A stretch of DNA of 64,000 bases from Desmonostoc muscorum LEGE 12446 (lineage in GTDB: Bacteria; Cyanobacteriota; Cyanobacteriia; Cyanobacteriales; Nostocaceae). The notes beneath the pieces were generated by a model that saw nothing but the letters and a program-made list of their open reading frames with translations, did not search any database and was not told the DNA's origin. The stretch spans positions 2,976,001 through 3,040,000 of the forward strand of contig NZ_JADEXS020000001.1 of assembly GCF_015207005.2 (NCBI RefSeq), given 5' to 3'. Each line of letters opens with the position of its first letter. Position 1 is the first letter of the stretch. Made by a program: the position numbers and the translations under genes. This document shows positions 26,032 to 34,404 of this stretch, piece by piece.

Positions 26032-26367
26032 CTATCCAGCCAAACTTTCGACACTCAGAGGAACCATATCGCCATTCCTCGTTAGTCCTAACAACATCGG
26101 TTGTTGGGGTTGAATGAGTTGACCTGTGAGTACACAGCGTTCTTCTTGCTGGGCTGTGGCGGCTATGCTAGCCCGAATATCGGCTCGGGAAAATCGCGGC
26201 TTCCACTCACCGGATTTTTGCTGGACATAATTCCAAAGGATATCTCGGATCAGAGCTTGATATCCCTGATTGCCGGCGATTTCTTTGAGTTTATCTTTGA
26301 GTTCCCGTTCTAGGCGGATGCTGGTAACTTCCATATCGGTGGTTGGGGTGCGAGCGATTGTATGCAT
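26032..26367 (-). CDS. Ribbon-helix-helix-like DNA-binding protein
   Basis: The product has 111 residues. Residues 12-50 (MEVTSIRLERELKDKLKEIAGNQGYQALIRDILWNYV) fit a ribbon-helix-helix unit: a beta strand with alternating residues, then two helices. The C-terminal half (CVLTGQLIQPQQPMLLGL and on) is a separate, less clear segment. AAGGAGAAA sits seven bases before the ATG. RHH proteins act as dimeric or tetrameric repressors, often of plasmid or antitoxin type, but no toxin gene is next to it. The target is unknown. Confidence 0.72.
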   Translation of the reverse strand: MHTIARTPTTDMEVTSIRLERELKDKLKEIAGNQGYQALIRDILWNYVQQKSGEWKPRFSRADIRASIAATAQQEERCVLTGQLIQPQQPMLLGLTRNGDMVPLSVESLAG

Positions 26368-26603
26368 GACTTTTTCTCCTTGAGGGTATAGACAGGATAG
26401 TAATACAAGTGTAGTATGTTTAAAGGAATGTTCAATAGGTGAAATTTTCTGTGAAATCCATTTACCCCATCTCTACTTCCTTATGCGCTACCAATTGCCG
26501 AGCCGATTGGGAATCAGCTGCTGTGGGAGTGGAGTATTTATTTATGGGCGATAGTAGCCGAAATCATGGGCAAATCACAGAGGGTAATCATGAGTTTAGA
26601 TAT

Positions 26604-26752
26604 CTGAGCATTAGTGGGCTGATTGCGAAACCACAACTAGATGAAGAAAGCGGGGGGTACAGGCGAAGAAATGCTGTACCGATATAAGACCAGAAAAACT
26701 TTCGGTCAATTTCCAACCCCCGCTTCAGGCAAACAAGAAGCGGGGGTTTTTT
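26604..26752 (+). ncRNA. Candidate attenuator/structured leader before the HNH fragment
   Basis: The sequence can form mutually exclusive structures. AAGCGGGGG (26648-26656) is complementary to CCCCCGCTT (26717-26725), which otherwise pairs with GAAGCGGGGG (26737-26746) to form a terminator followed by T6. A further stem GGTACAG/CTGTACC (26656-26680) partly overlaps the first G-run. This is the layout of a transcription attenuator or riboswitch expression platform, or of a small RNA with its own terminator. I do not recognise a known riboswitch class, and the 5' boundary is a guess. Confidence 0.45.
26717..26752 (+). terminator. Rho-independent terminator
   Basis: A 10-bp GC-rich stem (CCCCCGCTTC/GAAGCGGGGG) with a 10-nt loop is followed directly by TTTTTT. 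It ends immediately before the small HNH-like frame, so that frame would be read only if termination is bypassed or if a promoter lies within it. Confidence 0.85.
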
Positions 26753-26767
26753 ATGAGGAGTAAAGCT

Positions 26768-26968
26768 GTGACGACTGCAAGGCAAGTGTTAGAGCAATCC
26801 GTAGTGATGTTTTATCAGAATTATTTACCACTATGTCGGATCAATATCAAGCGGGCAATTGAATTGTTGGTAACAAAACAAACTGAACCACTGGGTTTTA
26901 CTACGGAAAGTGAATGGCAAATTCACTCAACCAAGTTGGGAAAGTATATGGAAGATTCCAGCAATTAA
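26768..26968 (+). pseudogene. HNH endonuclease N-terminal fragment
   Basis: Sixty-six codons run from a GTG at 26768 that has GAGGAG well placed upstream; the frame also has an ATG at 26753 abutting the terminator. The sequence VLEQSVVMFYQNYLPLCRINIKRAIELLVTKQTEPLGF matches the N-terminal strand-helix segment of cyanobacterial HNH endonuclease-family proteins. The C-terminal zinc and HNH part (normally with C-x2-C and H-N-H) is absent; the frame ends KYMEDSSN. It is most likely a remnant, though a short protein cannot be excluded. Confidence 0.6.
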
Positions 26969-27014
26969 TTGGCGCTAAGTGTTACCACGAGAGGATCGCA
27001 GTTGCTAAGGCTCC

Positions 27015-27052
27015 GGTATCAGCAAACATCTAACGCTAGATTATCTGATACC
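27015..27052. repeat. Nested inverted repeat
   Basis: GGTATCAG (27015-27022) pairs with CTGATACC (27045-27052), and the loop contains a second pair ATCTA/TAGAT. There is no T-run. It lies between the HNH remnant and the next gene. Confidence 0.5.
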
Positions 27053-27121
27053 GCGATATCGAGGCTCAACAGTTTTGAATAAATGTGCAAGCAAACCTGG
27101 AATAACAGGAGAGCATGAGGA

Positions 27122-27511
27122 ATGCTGAAATTAACTTACACTGAAAACAGCTTTTATTTAGAATTTATCACTCAGTCGCTAGAAGAATGGGTAGCGCAGC
27201 GAGTGATTTTGGCGCTACGAGTTGGGCAAACTCTCAGCGTTGAACCGAGTACAGCTTCCTTTTTGCTTCCTGTTGATTTACCGGGAGTAGAAGTGCTGAA
27301 GGGTGAGGTGAAAAGGGATGACAGAGAAATCATTGCTCTGTGCGTCTGCGATAGCGAATATGTGGAAGTCACCTTGCGGGGTTCTTGGCTATCAGATGGT
27401 TCTGAGGATGCTGTGGGTGTGTTTGTCACCACAATGAGCGATCGCGCTGAGTTCTTTTTGCACAAACTTTGGCAGGAAGCTCAAGCCTGTGCTTCTGTAA
27501 TGAGTGAATAA
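27122..27511 (+). CDS. Conserved hypothetical protein (129 aa)
   Basis: This is a soluble, acidic protein with no signal peptide or helix-turn-helix. It alternates beta-strand-like segments (FYLEFITQSLEEWVAQRVILALRVG, REIIALCVCDSEYVEVTLRGSWLSD) and ends with a helix (SDRAEFFLHKLWQEAQACASVMSE). The pattern suggests a small mixed alpha/beta fold of the kind widespread in Nostocales with no known role. GAGGA lies immediately before the ATG. It has no obvious partner. Confidence 0.68.
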   Translation: MLKLTYTENSFYLEFITQSLEEWVAQRVILALRVGQTLSVEPSTASFLLPVDLPGVEVLKGEVKRDDREIIALCVCDSEYVEVTLRGSWLSDGSEDAVGVFVTTMSDRAEFFLHKLWQEAQACASVMSE

Positions 27512-27923
27512 ACAGGGAGTAGGGAGTAGGGAGTAGGCAGGAAGAGAGAAAATACCCTACTCCCTTATGGTTTGAAGCCTCCCCCTAAAAGGTGGAAAAG
27601 AAGAGGAAAAATTGTGTGGACAAGCACGCAGTGCCGACACACAATCGGTCAATATCAAATCCCCTGTTTTCTCTCGCTTGGGTTTCCCTACTTCTTCTTC
27701 CCTACTCCCTACTCCCTCGTTAACCTTTCTTGTCCGATTTCTATAAGTTTGGGAATTGTTATAAATTGGTAACCTTGGTGTTTGAGTGTGTTGATGATTT
27801 GTCGCAGCGCAATCGCCTATTTCGTCAACAGCCAAATAAAAATTAAAAAAAAAGTATTGATACGTGGTTTTGATGCAATTTCTTGTATGTTGATTGTGTT
27901 TAAGAATTCACAATCAAAAAAAT
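27512..27923. repeat. Spacer with GGGAGTA short repeats
   Basis: GGGAGTA repeats (27514-27538) and their inverse CCCTACT (27691-27716) sit on either side of about 150 bp of unique sequence, so the transcript could form a long-range stem. Just before mscS there is an A/T-rich stretch with TTGATACG. No coding frame is convincing. Confidence 0.55.
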
Positions 27924-28778
27924 ATGGATTTTAAGCAGATTAGTCAGGTTGCTAGTCAACTTTTAACTCAGTTTGGACTGAAAATTTTAGGTGCGATCGC
28001 TCTGTGGCTGATTGCTCAACGCTTGATTGATTTTGGATTGAAGCTACTGCGACGTGCTTTCCGCAGTCAACACGTTGATCCGACACTGATTAACTATCTT
28101 CTGAATATCATTGGCGTGACGCTGAGAATTGTTCTAATTGTGGCAATTCTCGGCTTTTTTGGCATTGAAACAACTTCCTTTGCCGCATTGCTAGCAGCAG
28201 CGGGTGTAGCAATTGGTGCAGCATGGGGCGGATTACTGGCAAACTTTGCAGCTGGCGCATTTTTAATAGTTTTTCGACCATTCAAAGTTGGTGATTTCAT
28301 CACAACGGCAGGTGTCACAGGCACTGTTATAGAAATTGGGCTGTTTACAACCAGTATCAATACACCTGATAACGTTTTGACAATTGTCGCAAATAACAAG
28401 ATATTTGCTGATAATATCCAAAATTATTCTGCCAATCCTTACCGTCGGGTCGATCTGGTGGCTCAACTGCATCAGGATGTGAAACATAACGAAGCGATCG
28501 CACTTTTGAAAGCCAAAATTAGCCAAATTCCGAATGTTCTCCAAAATCCAGCACCGGATGTAGAAATTCTGGATTTCAACTTTGCAGGGCCAATACTAGC
28601 AGTACGTCCTTATTGCAATAATGACCACTACTGGCAAGTTTACTTCGACGCTAATAAAGCTATCCGTGAAACATTTGGCGAGGCTGGGTATCCTGCTCCC
28701 GAATACCGTTATACAGTTAGTGGTTTATCTGGTAATGGAATTAATGCCGTTATCCCACCACTATCGGAAATAACTTGA
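27924..28778 (+). CDS. Small-conductance mechanosensitive channel (MscS family)
   Basis: The product has 284 residues from the ATG at 27924; a TTG ten codons upstream is open but lacks a ribosome site. Three helices are followed by the pore-lining Ala/Gly helix (ALLAAAGVAIGAAWGGLLANFAAGAFLIVFRPFKVGDFI), the MscS signature. A beta domain (GTVIEIGLFTTSINTPDNVLTIVANNKIF) and an alpha/beta C-terminal domain complete the family layout. It opens on membrane tension to release solutes during hypo-osmotic shock. Confidence 0.93.
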   Translation: MDFKQISQVASQLLTQFGLKILGAIALWLIAQRLIDFGLKLLRRAFRSQHVDPTLINYLLNIIGVTLRIVLIVAILGFFGIETTSFAALLAAAGVAIGAAWGGLLANFAAGAFLIVFRPFKVGDFITTAGVTGTVIEIGLFTTSINTPDNVLTIVANNKIFADNIQNYSANPYRRVDLVAQLHQDVKHNEAIALLKAKISQIPNVLQNPAPDVEILDFNFAGPILAVRPYCNNDHYWQVYFDANKAIRETFGEAGYPAPEYRYTVSGLSGNGINAVIPPLSEIT

Positions 28779-28964
28779 CAGGCAATTTTGGATTTTGGAT
28801 TTTAGATTTTGGATTGACCCCACGGATAAATCCGGAGGCTTGGGAATTTTGGCTCAAAGGATTTTCCATTGATTCCACTGATAAATCCCCTTGTTCTGTT
28901 CCATGAAGGAATCATTGGTCAAGTTTTCATTTGCAAATCTTTGCTAAATAGAAGAATCACAATT
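28779..28964. other. Spacer with short repeats after mscS
   Basis: TTTTGGAT-type repeats (28785-28812), a class also seen at 30080-30100, precede unique AT-rich sequence that leads into the terminator at 28965. No gene is seen. Confidence 0.5.
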
Positions 28965-29000
28965 AAAAAGTAGTTAGGGTATATGCCTTAACTACTTTTT
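28965..29000. terminator. Bidirectional terminator-like hairpin
   Basis: AAAAAGTAGTTAGG pairs with CCTTAACTACTTTTT, with one bulged base and a 7-nt loop. The A-run and T-run at the two ends make it usable on either strand. It separates mscS from the ABC operon. Confidence 0.75.
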
Positions 29001-29110
29001 GATGTCGTAAATTTTCTTTAAAACCAGTTTCAATTTCCGAAACGAGCCTGACAAATGCTGTAGAAACAGGTTAGGTTAACTGTTAATCACAAGCCGCACC
29101 CCCAGCAGCG

Positions 29111-30061
29111 ATGGTAAAAGAATTAGCAATTTGCACCCGTGGACTAACTAAGCAATTTGACCGACACGTTGCTGTCAATGATGTTGATTTAGAAATCCAG
29201 GCGGGTGAAGTATATGGATTGATTGGGCCGAATGGCGCGGGTAAAACGACTCTCATCCGGATGTTGGCGACTGCTGAGGAACCTACTACGGGTGAGATTT
29301 ATATTAATGGCGATCGCCTTTTACGTGACAAGAGTAACCCCAAGCTCAAGCGTCGTCTTGGTTACTTACCCGATGACTATCCACTGTATGAAGATTTGAC
29401 GGTCTGGGATTACTTAGATTATTTTGCGCGTTTGTATCGCTTACGGGAACCGCGCCGCACCCAACGCCTACATGAAGTTTTAGAATTAATCCAACTTGGT
29501 AACAAACGCCACAGCCAGATTTCTACTCTCTCACGGGGGATGAAACAGCGTTTGAGTTTAGCGCGAACGATTATCCACGAACCGATTTTACTACTACTAG
29601 ATGAGCCTGTTTCTGGGCTTGACCCCATTGCGAGAATGCATTTCCGGGAAATCATCAAGGCTTTACGAGAAGCTGGGATGACAATCTTAATTTCCTCCCA
29701 TGTCCTCAGTGATTTAGCGGAATTGTGTACTTCTGTGGGAATTATGGAACTTGGTTTTTTGGTAGAAAGTACTTCCCTACAGCAACTTTACCAACGTCTT
29801 TCACACCAGCAAATTGTGTTATCTACTTTGGGAGAAATGGAGGCACTTTTGAGTGAATTGAAGCATCATCCTTTAGTAGAACAGTGGGAGGTGATACCAG
29901 GAAAAAACAGCGTGCGGGTGAATTTTTCGGGGACACAGGAAGAATGTGCTGATTTGTTGCGATCGCTCATTGAAGCAGGCATTCCTCTGAGTGATTTCCA
30001 CTGCACGCAAGAAGATTTAGAAACTATTTTCTTAAAATTAGGTCACAAACAAGCATCTTAA
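29111..30061 (+). CDS. ABC-2 type exporter ATP-binding protein
   Basis: The product is a 316-residue ATPase with Walker A GPNGAGKT (39-46), signature LSRGMKQR (140-147), Walker B LLLLDEP (160-166) and the H-loop SSHVLSD. The C-terminal 90 residues are the extra domain of NatA/CcmA-type drug or polysaccharide exporters. It pairs with the membrane protein encoded 83 bp downstream. The substrate is unknown. The order and spacing indicate a two-gene operon closed by the strong terminator at 31924. Confidence 0.92.
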   Translation: MVKELAICTRGLTKQFDRHVAVNDVDLEIQAGEVYGLIGPNGAGKTTLIRMLATAEEPTTGEIYINGDRLLRDKSNPKLKRRLGYLPDDYPLYEDLTVWDYLDYFARLYRLREPRRTQRLHEVLELIQLGNKRHSQISTLSRGMKQRLSLARTIIHEPILLLLDEPVSGLDPIARMHFREIIKALREAGMTILISSHVLSDLAELCTSVGIMELGFLVESTSLQQLYQRLSHQQIVLSTLGEMEALLSELKHHPLVEQWEVIPGKNSVRVNFSGTQEECADLLRSLIEAGIPLSDFHCTQEDLETIFLKLGHKQAS

Positions 30062-30144
30062 TTCGTCAGACAATTTTAGATTTTGGATTTTGGATTTTGG
30101 ATTGGTACCACAGATAAGTCTGAATTTTTGGAGATTTTTTTCCT

Positions 30145-31908
30145 ATGATGCTCAATTTGATAGACAAAATCGGCGATGCAAATCCGCAACTATTGCGGGA
30201 ATTGAAAGGACGCCTGAAATTTTTTAATGTGGCGATCGCTGTTGCAACATCCCTACTACTGCAACTAGTAGTTTTTTTATATCAGTTGCGCGAATTGCCT
30301 AATAAATATCCGCTGACTGGCACATACTGCCGTTTAAGTCCAGTATATGAGGGGCAACGAACACGAGCTTACCAGCTATCAGATCAATTTAAAATTGCTG
30401 AAATAAATAATTTCCTATCCAAGAATTTCTGCCCGCACAACGAAATTAATTTCCAGTTATGGTGGCGAGATCATTGGGAATATATATTCCTTTCTTTGAG
30501 TGTAATTTTTATATTTACACTATTAGTTGCAGGAACTTATTTACTCATTAATGATTTAGCCAAAGAAGAACGTCGCAGTACGCTGAATTTCATTCGTCTG
30601 AGTCCCCAATCAGAAACAAGTATATTAACTGGCAAGTTGCTAGGAGTTCCGAGTTTAATTTATCTCGTAGTCTTAGTAGCCCTTCCTTTACATTTGTGGG
30701 CTGGACGTTCCGCCAACATAGCTTTGAGTTACATTTTTAGTTACTACGCTATTGTTGTTGGTAGCTGTATTTTCTTCTACAGTGCTGCATTACTCTTTGG
30801 ATTAGTTACTCGTTGGTTCAGTGGTTTTCAGCCGTGGTTAGGTAGTGGCACTGTTTTATTTTTCTTGTTTATGACGATGATAATGGCGTCGTCTTATAGC
30901 AATAGTTTAAATAATTCAGGTGCTTGGTTGAGACTTTTTAATCCTTGGGATGTAACCAATTATCTGTTTCCGAATTTATTCCGTGTATACAATGGCTCTC
31001 CTGTGAAAAGCTTGCAGTTTTTCTATATACCATTGGGAACAAATGTTGTCAGCGTTGTTGGCTTCCATTTATTAAATTTTGGATTGTGTAGTTACGGAAT
31101 TTTCCAAGCACTGAAACGCTGCTTCCGTAATCCTGAAGCCTCAGTAATCAACAAGGGACAAAGTTATTTAGTAGTAGCTTTTTCCCAAGTCATGATGTGG
31201 GGATTTACCTTACAAGATTGGACAGAAGTTTACACTTTTAATCAACAAATTGAGCGAAACTTTGCTTTTATTGCATTATACGACTTGATATTGCTTTTCA
31301 GTTTGATTGCAATTCTTTCGCCTCACCGTCAAGCTGTACAAGATTGGGCGAGATATCGACATCAAGAAGTTTCTAGGCACAAGAGTATTTGGTGGGATTT
31401 AATTTCGAGCGAAAAAAGTCCTGCATTAGTGGCGATCGCCATTAACCTTACAATTGTTAGTATCCCTTGGCTAGTCTGGATTTCACTGACATCTGTTTTA
31501 GATACAGGCGGTAGCCTAAGTTGGGCGGATGACACCGTTGACAGGTTGAAATTAATTTTAGCTGTGGCTTTGTCAATCAGCATGATGTTGATTTATGCTA
31601 GCGTTGCTCAATTGATACTTTTGCTAAAAACTCCCAAACGTTCTTTCTGGGCAATTGGAACTATCGGTGGAGTAATGTTTTTACCACCGATGATTTTAGA
31701 ATTTATCGGCATGTCTTCGTGGAAACATCCCACTATATGGCTGTTTTCAACTTTTCCTTGGTCAGCGATACAATACTCTGGAGCGACAACAATTTTTATG
31801 GCATTCCTAGCCCAGTTGAGTGTTCTCACATTGTTAAATTTTCAGTTAACAAAACAGGTGAGATTAGCAGGTGAATCTGCGACAAAAGCATTGTTAGCAG
31901 GACGGTAG
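30145..31908 (+). CDS. ABC-2 type exporter membrane protein
   Basis: This 587-residue integral membrane protein has about 12 hydrophobic segments. After the first helix (VAIAVATSLLLQLVVFLYQL) there is a soluble loop of 75 residues with paired Cys. Then comes the motif NDLAKEERRSTLNFIRLSPQSETSILTGKLLGVPSLIYLVV, characteristic of ABC-2 permease-like proteins next to NatA-type ATPases. It should form the channel for the upstream ATPase. A second half of six helices makes it about twice the usual length, so a single chain may supply both membrane domains. Confidence 0.85.
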   Translation: MMLNLIDKIGDANPQLLRELKGRLKFFNVAIAVATSLLLQLVVFLYQLRELPNKYPLTGTYCRLSPVYEGQRTRAYQLSDQFKIAEINNFLSKNFCPHNEINFQLWWRDHWEYIFLSLSVIFIFTLLVAGTYLLINDLAKEERRSTLNFIRLSPQSETSILTGKLLGVPSLIYLVVLVALPLHLWAGRSANIALSYIFSYYAIVVGSCIFFYSAALLFGLVTRWFSGFQPWLGSGTVLFFLFMTMIMASSYSNSLNNSGAWLRLFNPWDVTNYLFPNLFRVYNGSPVKSLQFFYIPLGTNVVSVVGFHLLNFGLCSYGIFQALKRCFRNPEASVINKGQSYLVVAFSQVMMWGFTLQDWTEVYTFNQQIERNFAFIALYDLILLFSLIAILSPHRQAVQDWARYRHQEVSRHKSIWWDLISSEKSPALVAIAINLTIVSIPWLVWISLTSVLDTGGSLSWADDTVDRLKLILAVALSISMMLIYASVAQLILLLKTPKRSFWAIGTIGGVMFLPPMILEFIGMSSWKHPTIWLFSTFPWSAIQYSGATTIFMAFLAQLSVLTLLNFQLTKQVRLAGESATKALLAGR

Positions 31909-31923
31909 TTCGCTAGTTGAGGC

Positions 31924-31970
31924 AAAAACAAGAACCCCGATTTATTTCAGAAGTCGGGGTTCTTGTTTTT
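31924..31970 (+). terminator. Strong rho-independent terminator
   Basis: A 17-bp perfect stem AAAAACAAGAACCCCGA/TCGGGGTTCTTGTTTTT with a 13-nt loop ends in TTTTT. It closes the ABC-2 operon. Confidence 0.93.
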
Positions 31971-32151
31971 GCTATATTATTTATTAGTTGCTTACATTGA
32001 AAATTATAGGATTTTCAAAAATATTTGCAATCCAATAAATCGGATCTAGTGGTTCACATCTGTACGTGCATATTCATCTATCTTTAGTAGTAAATTTATT
32101 GAATAATCTTAAATTTTTATTCAGCATAAATATTACAACAACCTGAAAATT

Positions 32152-32634
32152 ATGCCAGATATTTCTCCTGAAAACCTACGCCATATAGCTATCCAATTTT
32201 TAGAACAAAACCCTCCACAACGTCTGCAAATTCTCAAAGAATTGGGCATAGCTCGTTATGAGTGTTTAACTAAAATATGCCTCAATGAAGCAAATATAAT
32301 TTGTATGATGCGATTTTTAAAATATCCAAATCAGCTAAAATTTCCCAATCTTGAACAAGCGGATTTATCTGGTTTAATTTTAGATGGTTTAAATTTCATC
32401 CGAGCAAATTTATCAGCAGCAAATCTGCAAGGCAGTAGTTTAGTTAATGCCGACTTATTGTTTGCAAATTTGACAAAAGCTAATTTAAAAAATGCAGATT
32501 TAACAGGTGCAACTTTGAATGAGACTATTTGGTTAGATACCTTAGTAGAACAGTGTCAGCTTGGTGTAGGTATTGGTTTAACTCATCTGCAACGCCGAGA
32601 TTTACAACTGCGCGGAGCTAAATTTAACTCTTGA
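32152..32634 (+). CDS. Pentapeptide repeat protein
   Basis: The product has 160 residues. The N-terminal 60 residues are helical ([22 protein letters not shown]). Residues 67-125 contain about 11 consecutive A(D/N)Lxx-type pentapeptides ([40 protein letters not shown] and others), which fold as a right-handed quadrilateral beta helix. The C-terminal cap ([13 protein letters not shown]) resumes the pattern. Such proteins are abundant in Nostoc, mostly without known function. It precedes purT by 65 bp. Confidence 0.85.
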   Translation: MPDISPENLRHIAIQFLEQNPPQRLQILKELGIARYECLTKICLNEANIICMMRFLKYPNQLKFPNLEQADLSGLILDGLNFIRANLSAANLQGSSLVNADLLFANLTKANLKNADLTGATLNETIWLDTLVEQCQLGVGIGLTHLQRRDLQLRGAKFNS

Positions 32635-32699
32635 AAAAAAGATAATTAAAATACAGAAAGTTATAAAATTATTAGATTGAGATTGAGTTGGATAAATTA

Positions 32700-33863
32700 A
32701 TGAGTATTAAGCTGCCCCAAAAATTGATGCTGCTTGGTTCTGGAGAACTAGGCAAAGAATTTACAATCGCTGCTCAGCGTCTTGGTAATTATGTGATTGC
32801 TGTTGACCGCTACCCTGATGCTCCAGCGATGCAAGTTGCTGACTCTTTTGAAGTGATTTCTATGCTCAGTTCTGATGATTTAGAAGCTATAGTTAAAAAA
32901 CATCAACCAGATTTTATTATACCAGAAATTGAAGCAATCAGAACAGAAAAACTGATCGAATTTGAGCAGCGAGGGATTACAGTTATACCGACTGCGGCTG
33001 CCACGAACTATACAATGAACCGCGATAGAATTAGGGAATTGGCACATCAACAATTAGGCATCAGAACAGCCAAATATGGTTATGCAGTCAGTCTAAAAGA
33101 ATTGATTGCTGTTTCTGAGGAAATTGGGTTTCCTAATGTTGTTAAACCTGTGATGTCATCATCTGGAAAAGGTCAGTCTGTAGTGCAGGATAAGACTGAG
33201 GTTGAGAAGGCTTGGAATTATGCGATCGCTAATTCTAGAGGTGATAGTCAAAAGGTGATCGTAGAAGAATTTATTAACTTTGAAATTGAGATAACTTTAC
33301 TAACTATTAAACAGTGGGATGCCCCAACAATTTTCTGTTCTCCTATTGGCCATCGCCAAGAAAGAGGCGATTATCAAGAATCGTGGCAACCCGCAGAAAT
33401 TTCTGAAGACAAGATATTAAAAGCCCAAGAAATAGCCATAAAAGTCACTGATGCTTTAGGAGGAGCCGGAATTTTTGGTGTTGAGTTTTTCATTACCAAA
33501 GATGAAGTAATTTTTTCCGAACTTTCTCCCAGACCCCATGATACAGGGATGGTGACATTAATTTCCCAAAATCTCAACGAATTTGAATTACATCTACGAG
33601 CTATTTTAAACTTGCCAATTCCTCATATAGAACAATTAGGAGCATCAGCTAGTGCAGTAATTTTAGCTTCAACAAAATCTGATTCTATTACTTTTGCTGG
33701 TGTCGCTGATGCTTTGTTAGAAAAAGACGTAGATATCAGATTATTTGGTAAACCTAATGCCCATCCATATCGGCGAATGGGAGTTGCTTTAGCAAAAGGT
33801 GTGAATGTCCAAGATGCTAGAGAAAAAGCTACTAAAGCTGCAAATAAAATTAAAATCATTTAG
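32700..33863 (+). CDS. purT: Formate-dependent GAR transformylase (PurT)
   Basis: The product has 387 residues from the ATG at 32700; an in-frame TTG at 32688 is also open. It is an ATP-grasp enzyme that makes formyl-GAR from formate, ATP and GAR in purine synthesis. Diagnostic stretches are MLLGSGELGKEF at the start, PEIEAIRTEKL, VVKPVMSSSGKGQSVV (ATP-grasp Lys and Gly loop), FSELSPRPHDTGMVT with the metal-binding Glu, and HPYRRMGVALA near the end. Length and motifs are complete. It is not linked to other pur genes here. Confidence 0.96.
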   Translation: MSIKLPQKLMLLGSGELGKEFTIAAQRLGNYVIAVDRYPDAPAMQVADSFEVISMLSSDDLEAIVKKHQPDFIIPEIEAIRTEKLIEFEQRGITVIPTAAATNYTMNRDRIRELAHQQLGIRTAKYGYAVSLKELIAVSEEIGFPNVVKPVMSSSGKGQSVVQDKTEVEKAWNYAIANSRGDSQKVIVEEFINFEIEITLLTIKQWDAPTIFCSPIGHRQERGDYQESWQPAEISEDKILKAQEIAIKVTDALGGAGIFGVEFFITKDEVIFSELSPRPHDTGMVTLISQNLNEFELHLRAILNLPIPHIEQLGASASAVILASTKSDSITFAGVADALLEKDVDIRLFGKPNAHPYRRMGVALAKGVNVQDAREKATKAANKIKII

Positions 33864-33873
33864 TTTTGCAATA

Positions 33874-34404
33874 TTAGTAAGTACAGGAATCAAGAATATT
33901 CACCACTGCATGAAAGTTTACTCCGAGCATATATTGATTGCTATTGGGTAAATTTTCTAAGCTTAACAAGACTGTTTTTGTACCCTGAAAATCGCTTTTT
34001 TGAGGTTGGATTACAATTGCTACCTCATTCACTCCAGCGGGAATGATTGCGAAATTAGCAATTGGTTGATAATCTACTCCAGCCTCAGCTGTTCCCTGGA
34101 TGCTATACTTCACCGTTAAATCTTGAGTCGTATCACCATTACGAGTAATCACAAACTTGCCAACTTCTCCAAATTGAGATGCATACATTTTTGTAGCCGT
34201 AATGTTCACAATGGTCGGGTAGCTGGAGGTAGAGTTTAATTGATTATATTTATTTGTGTTCTGATTGCTCGATATTAAACTCAAGTTAGTTAATAGTTCG
34301 TTTTTAATAGAAAATTTATCAAAATTGACAGTGTTATTTAGTTGTGAATTATGAACCAGGCAACTTGATTCTAACACCTGATTTTTGGCTTCGTAATTCT
34401 TCAT
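33874..34404 (-). CDS. Calx-beta domain protein
   Basis: The product has 176 residues from the ATG at 34404, which has GAGGA six bases upstream; the frame is open further up to 34461. The first 75 residues are Asn/Ser-rich without a clear signal peptide. Residues 80-172 form a Calx-beta immunoglobulin-like domain (GEVGKFVITRNGDTTQDLTVKYSIQGTAEAGVDYQPI, then FAIIPAGVNEVAIVI), which usually binds Ca2+ and mediates adhesion. It overlaps the 3' end of the Wzc gene by 56 bp in another frame, so it is co-transcribed with the polysaccharide export genes. It may be a surface protein. Confidence 0.72.
   Translation of the reverse strand: MKNYEAKNQVLESSCLVHNSQLNNTVNFDKFSIKNELLTNLSLISSNQNTNKYNQLNSTSSYPTIVNITATKMYASQFGEVGKFVITRNGDTTQDLTVKYSIQGTAEAGVDYQPIANFAIIPAGVNEVAIVIQPQKSDFQGTKTVLLSLENLPNSNQYMLGVNFHAVVNILDSCTY

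Noticed and set aside
26439..26687. 82-codon plus-strand frame before the attenuator
   Set aside because: It has no ribosome site and a poor composition, and it overlaps sequence better explained as structured RNA or leader.
26604..26752. HEARO/omega-RNA next to an HNH gene
   Set aside because: The downstream fragment resembles a simple HNH endonuclease, not IscB or IsrB, and I could not match the RNA to the HEARO architecture.
27512..27923. 92-codon minus-strand and 66-codon plus-strand frames
   Set aside because: They run through GGGAGTA-type short repeats and lack start signals.
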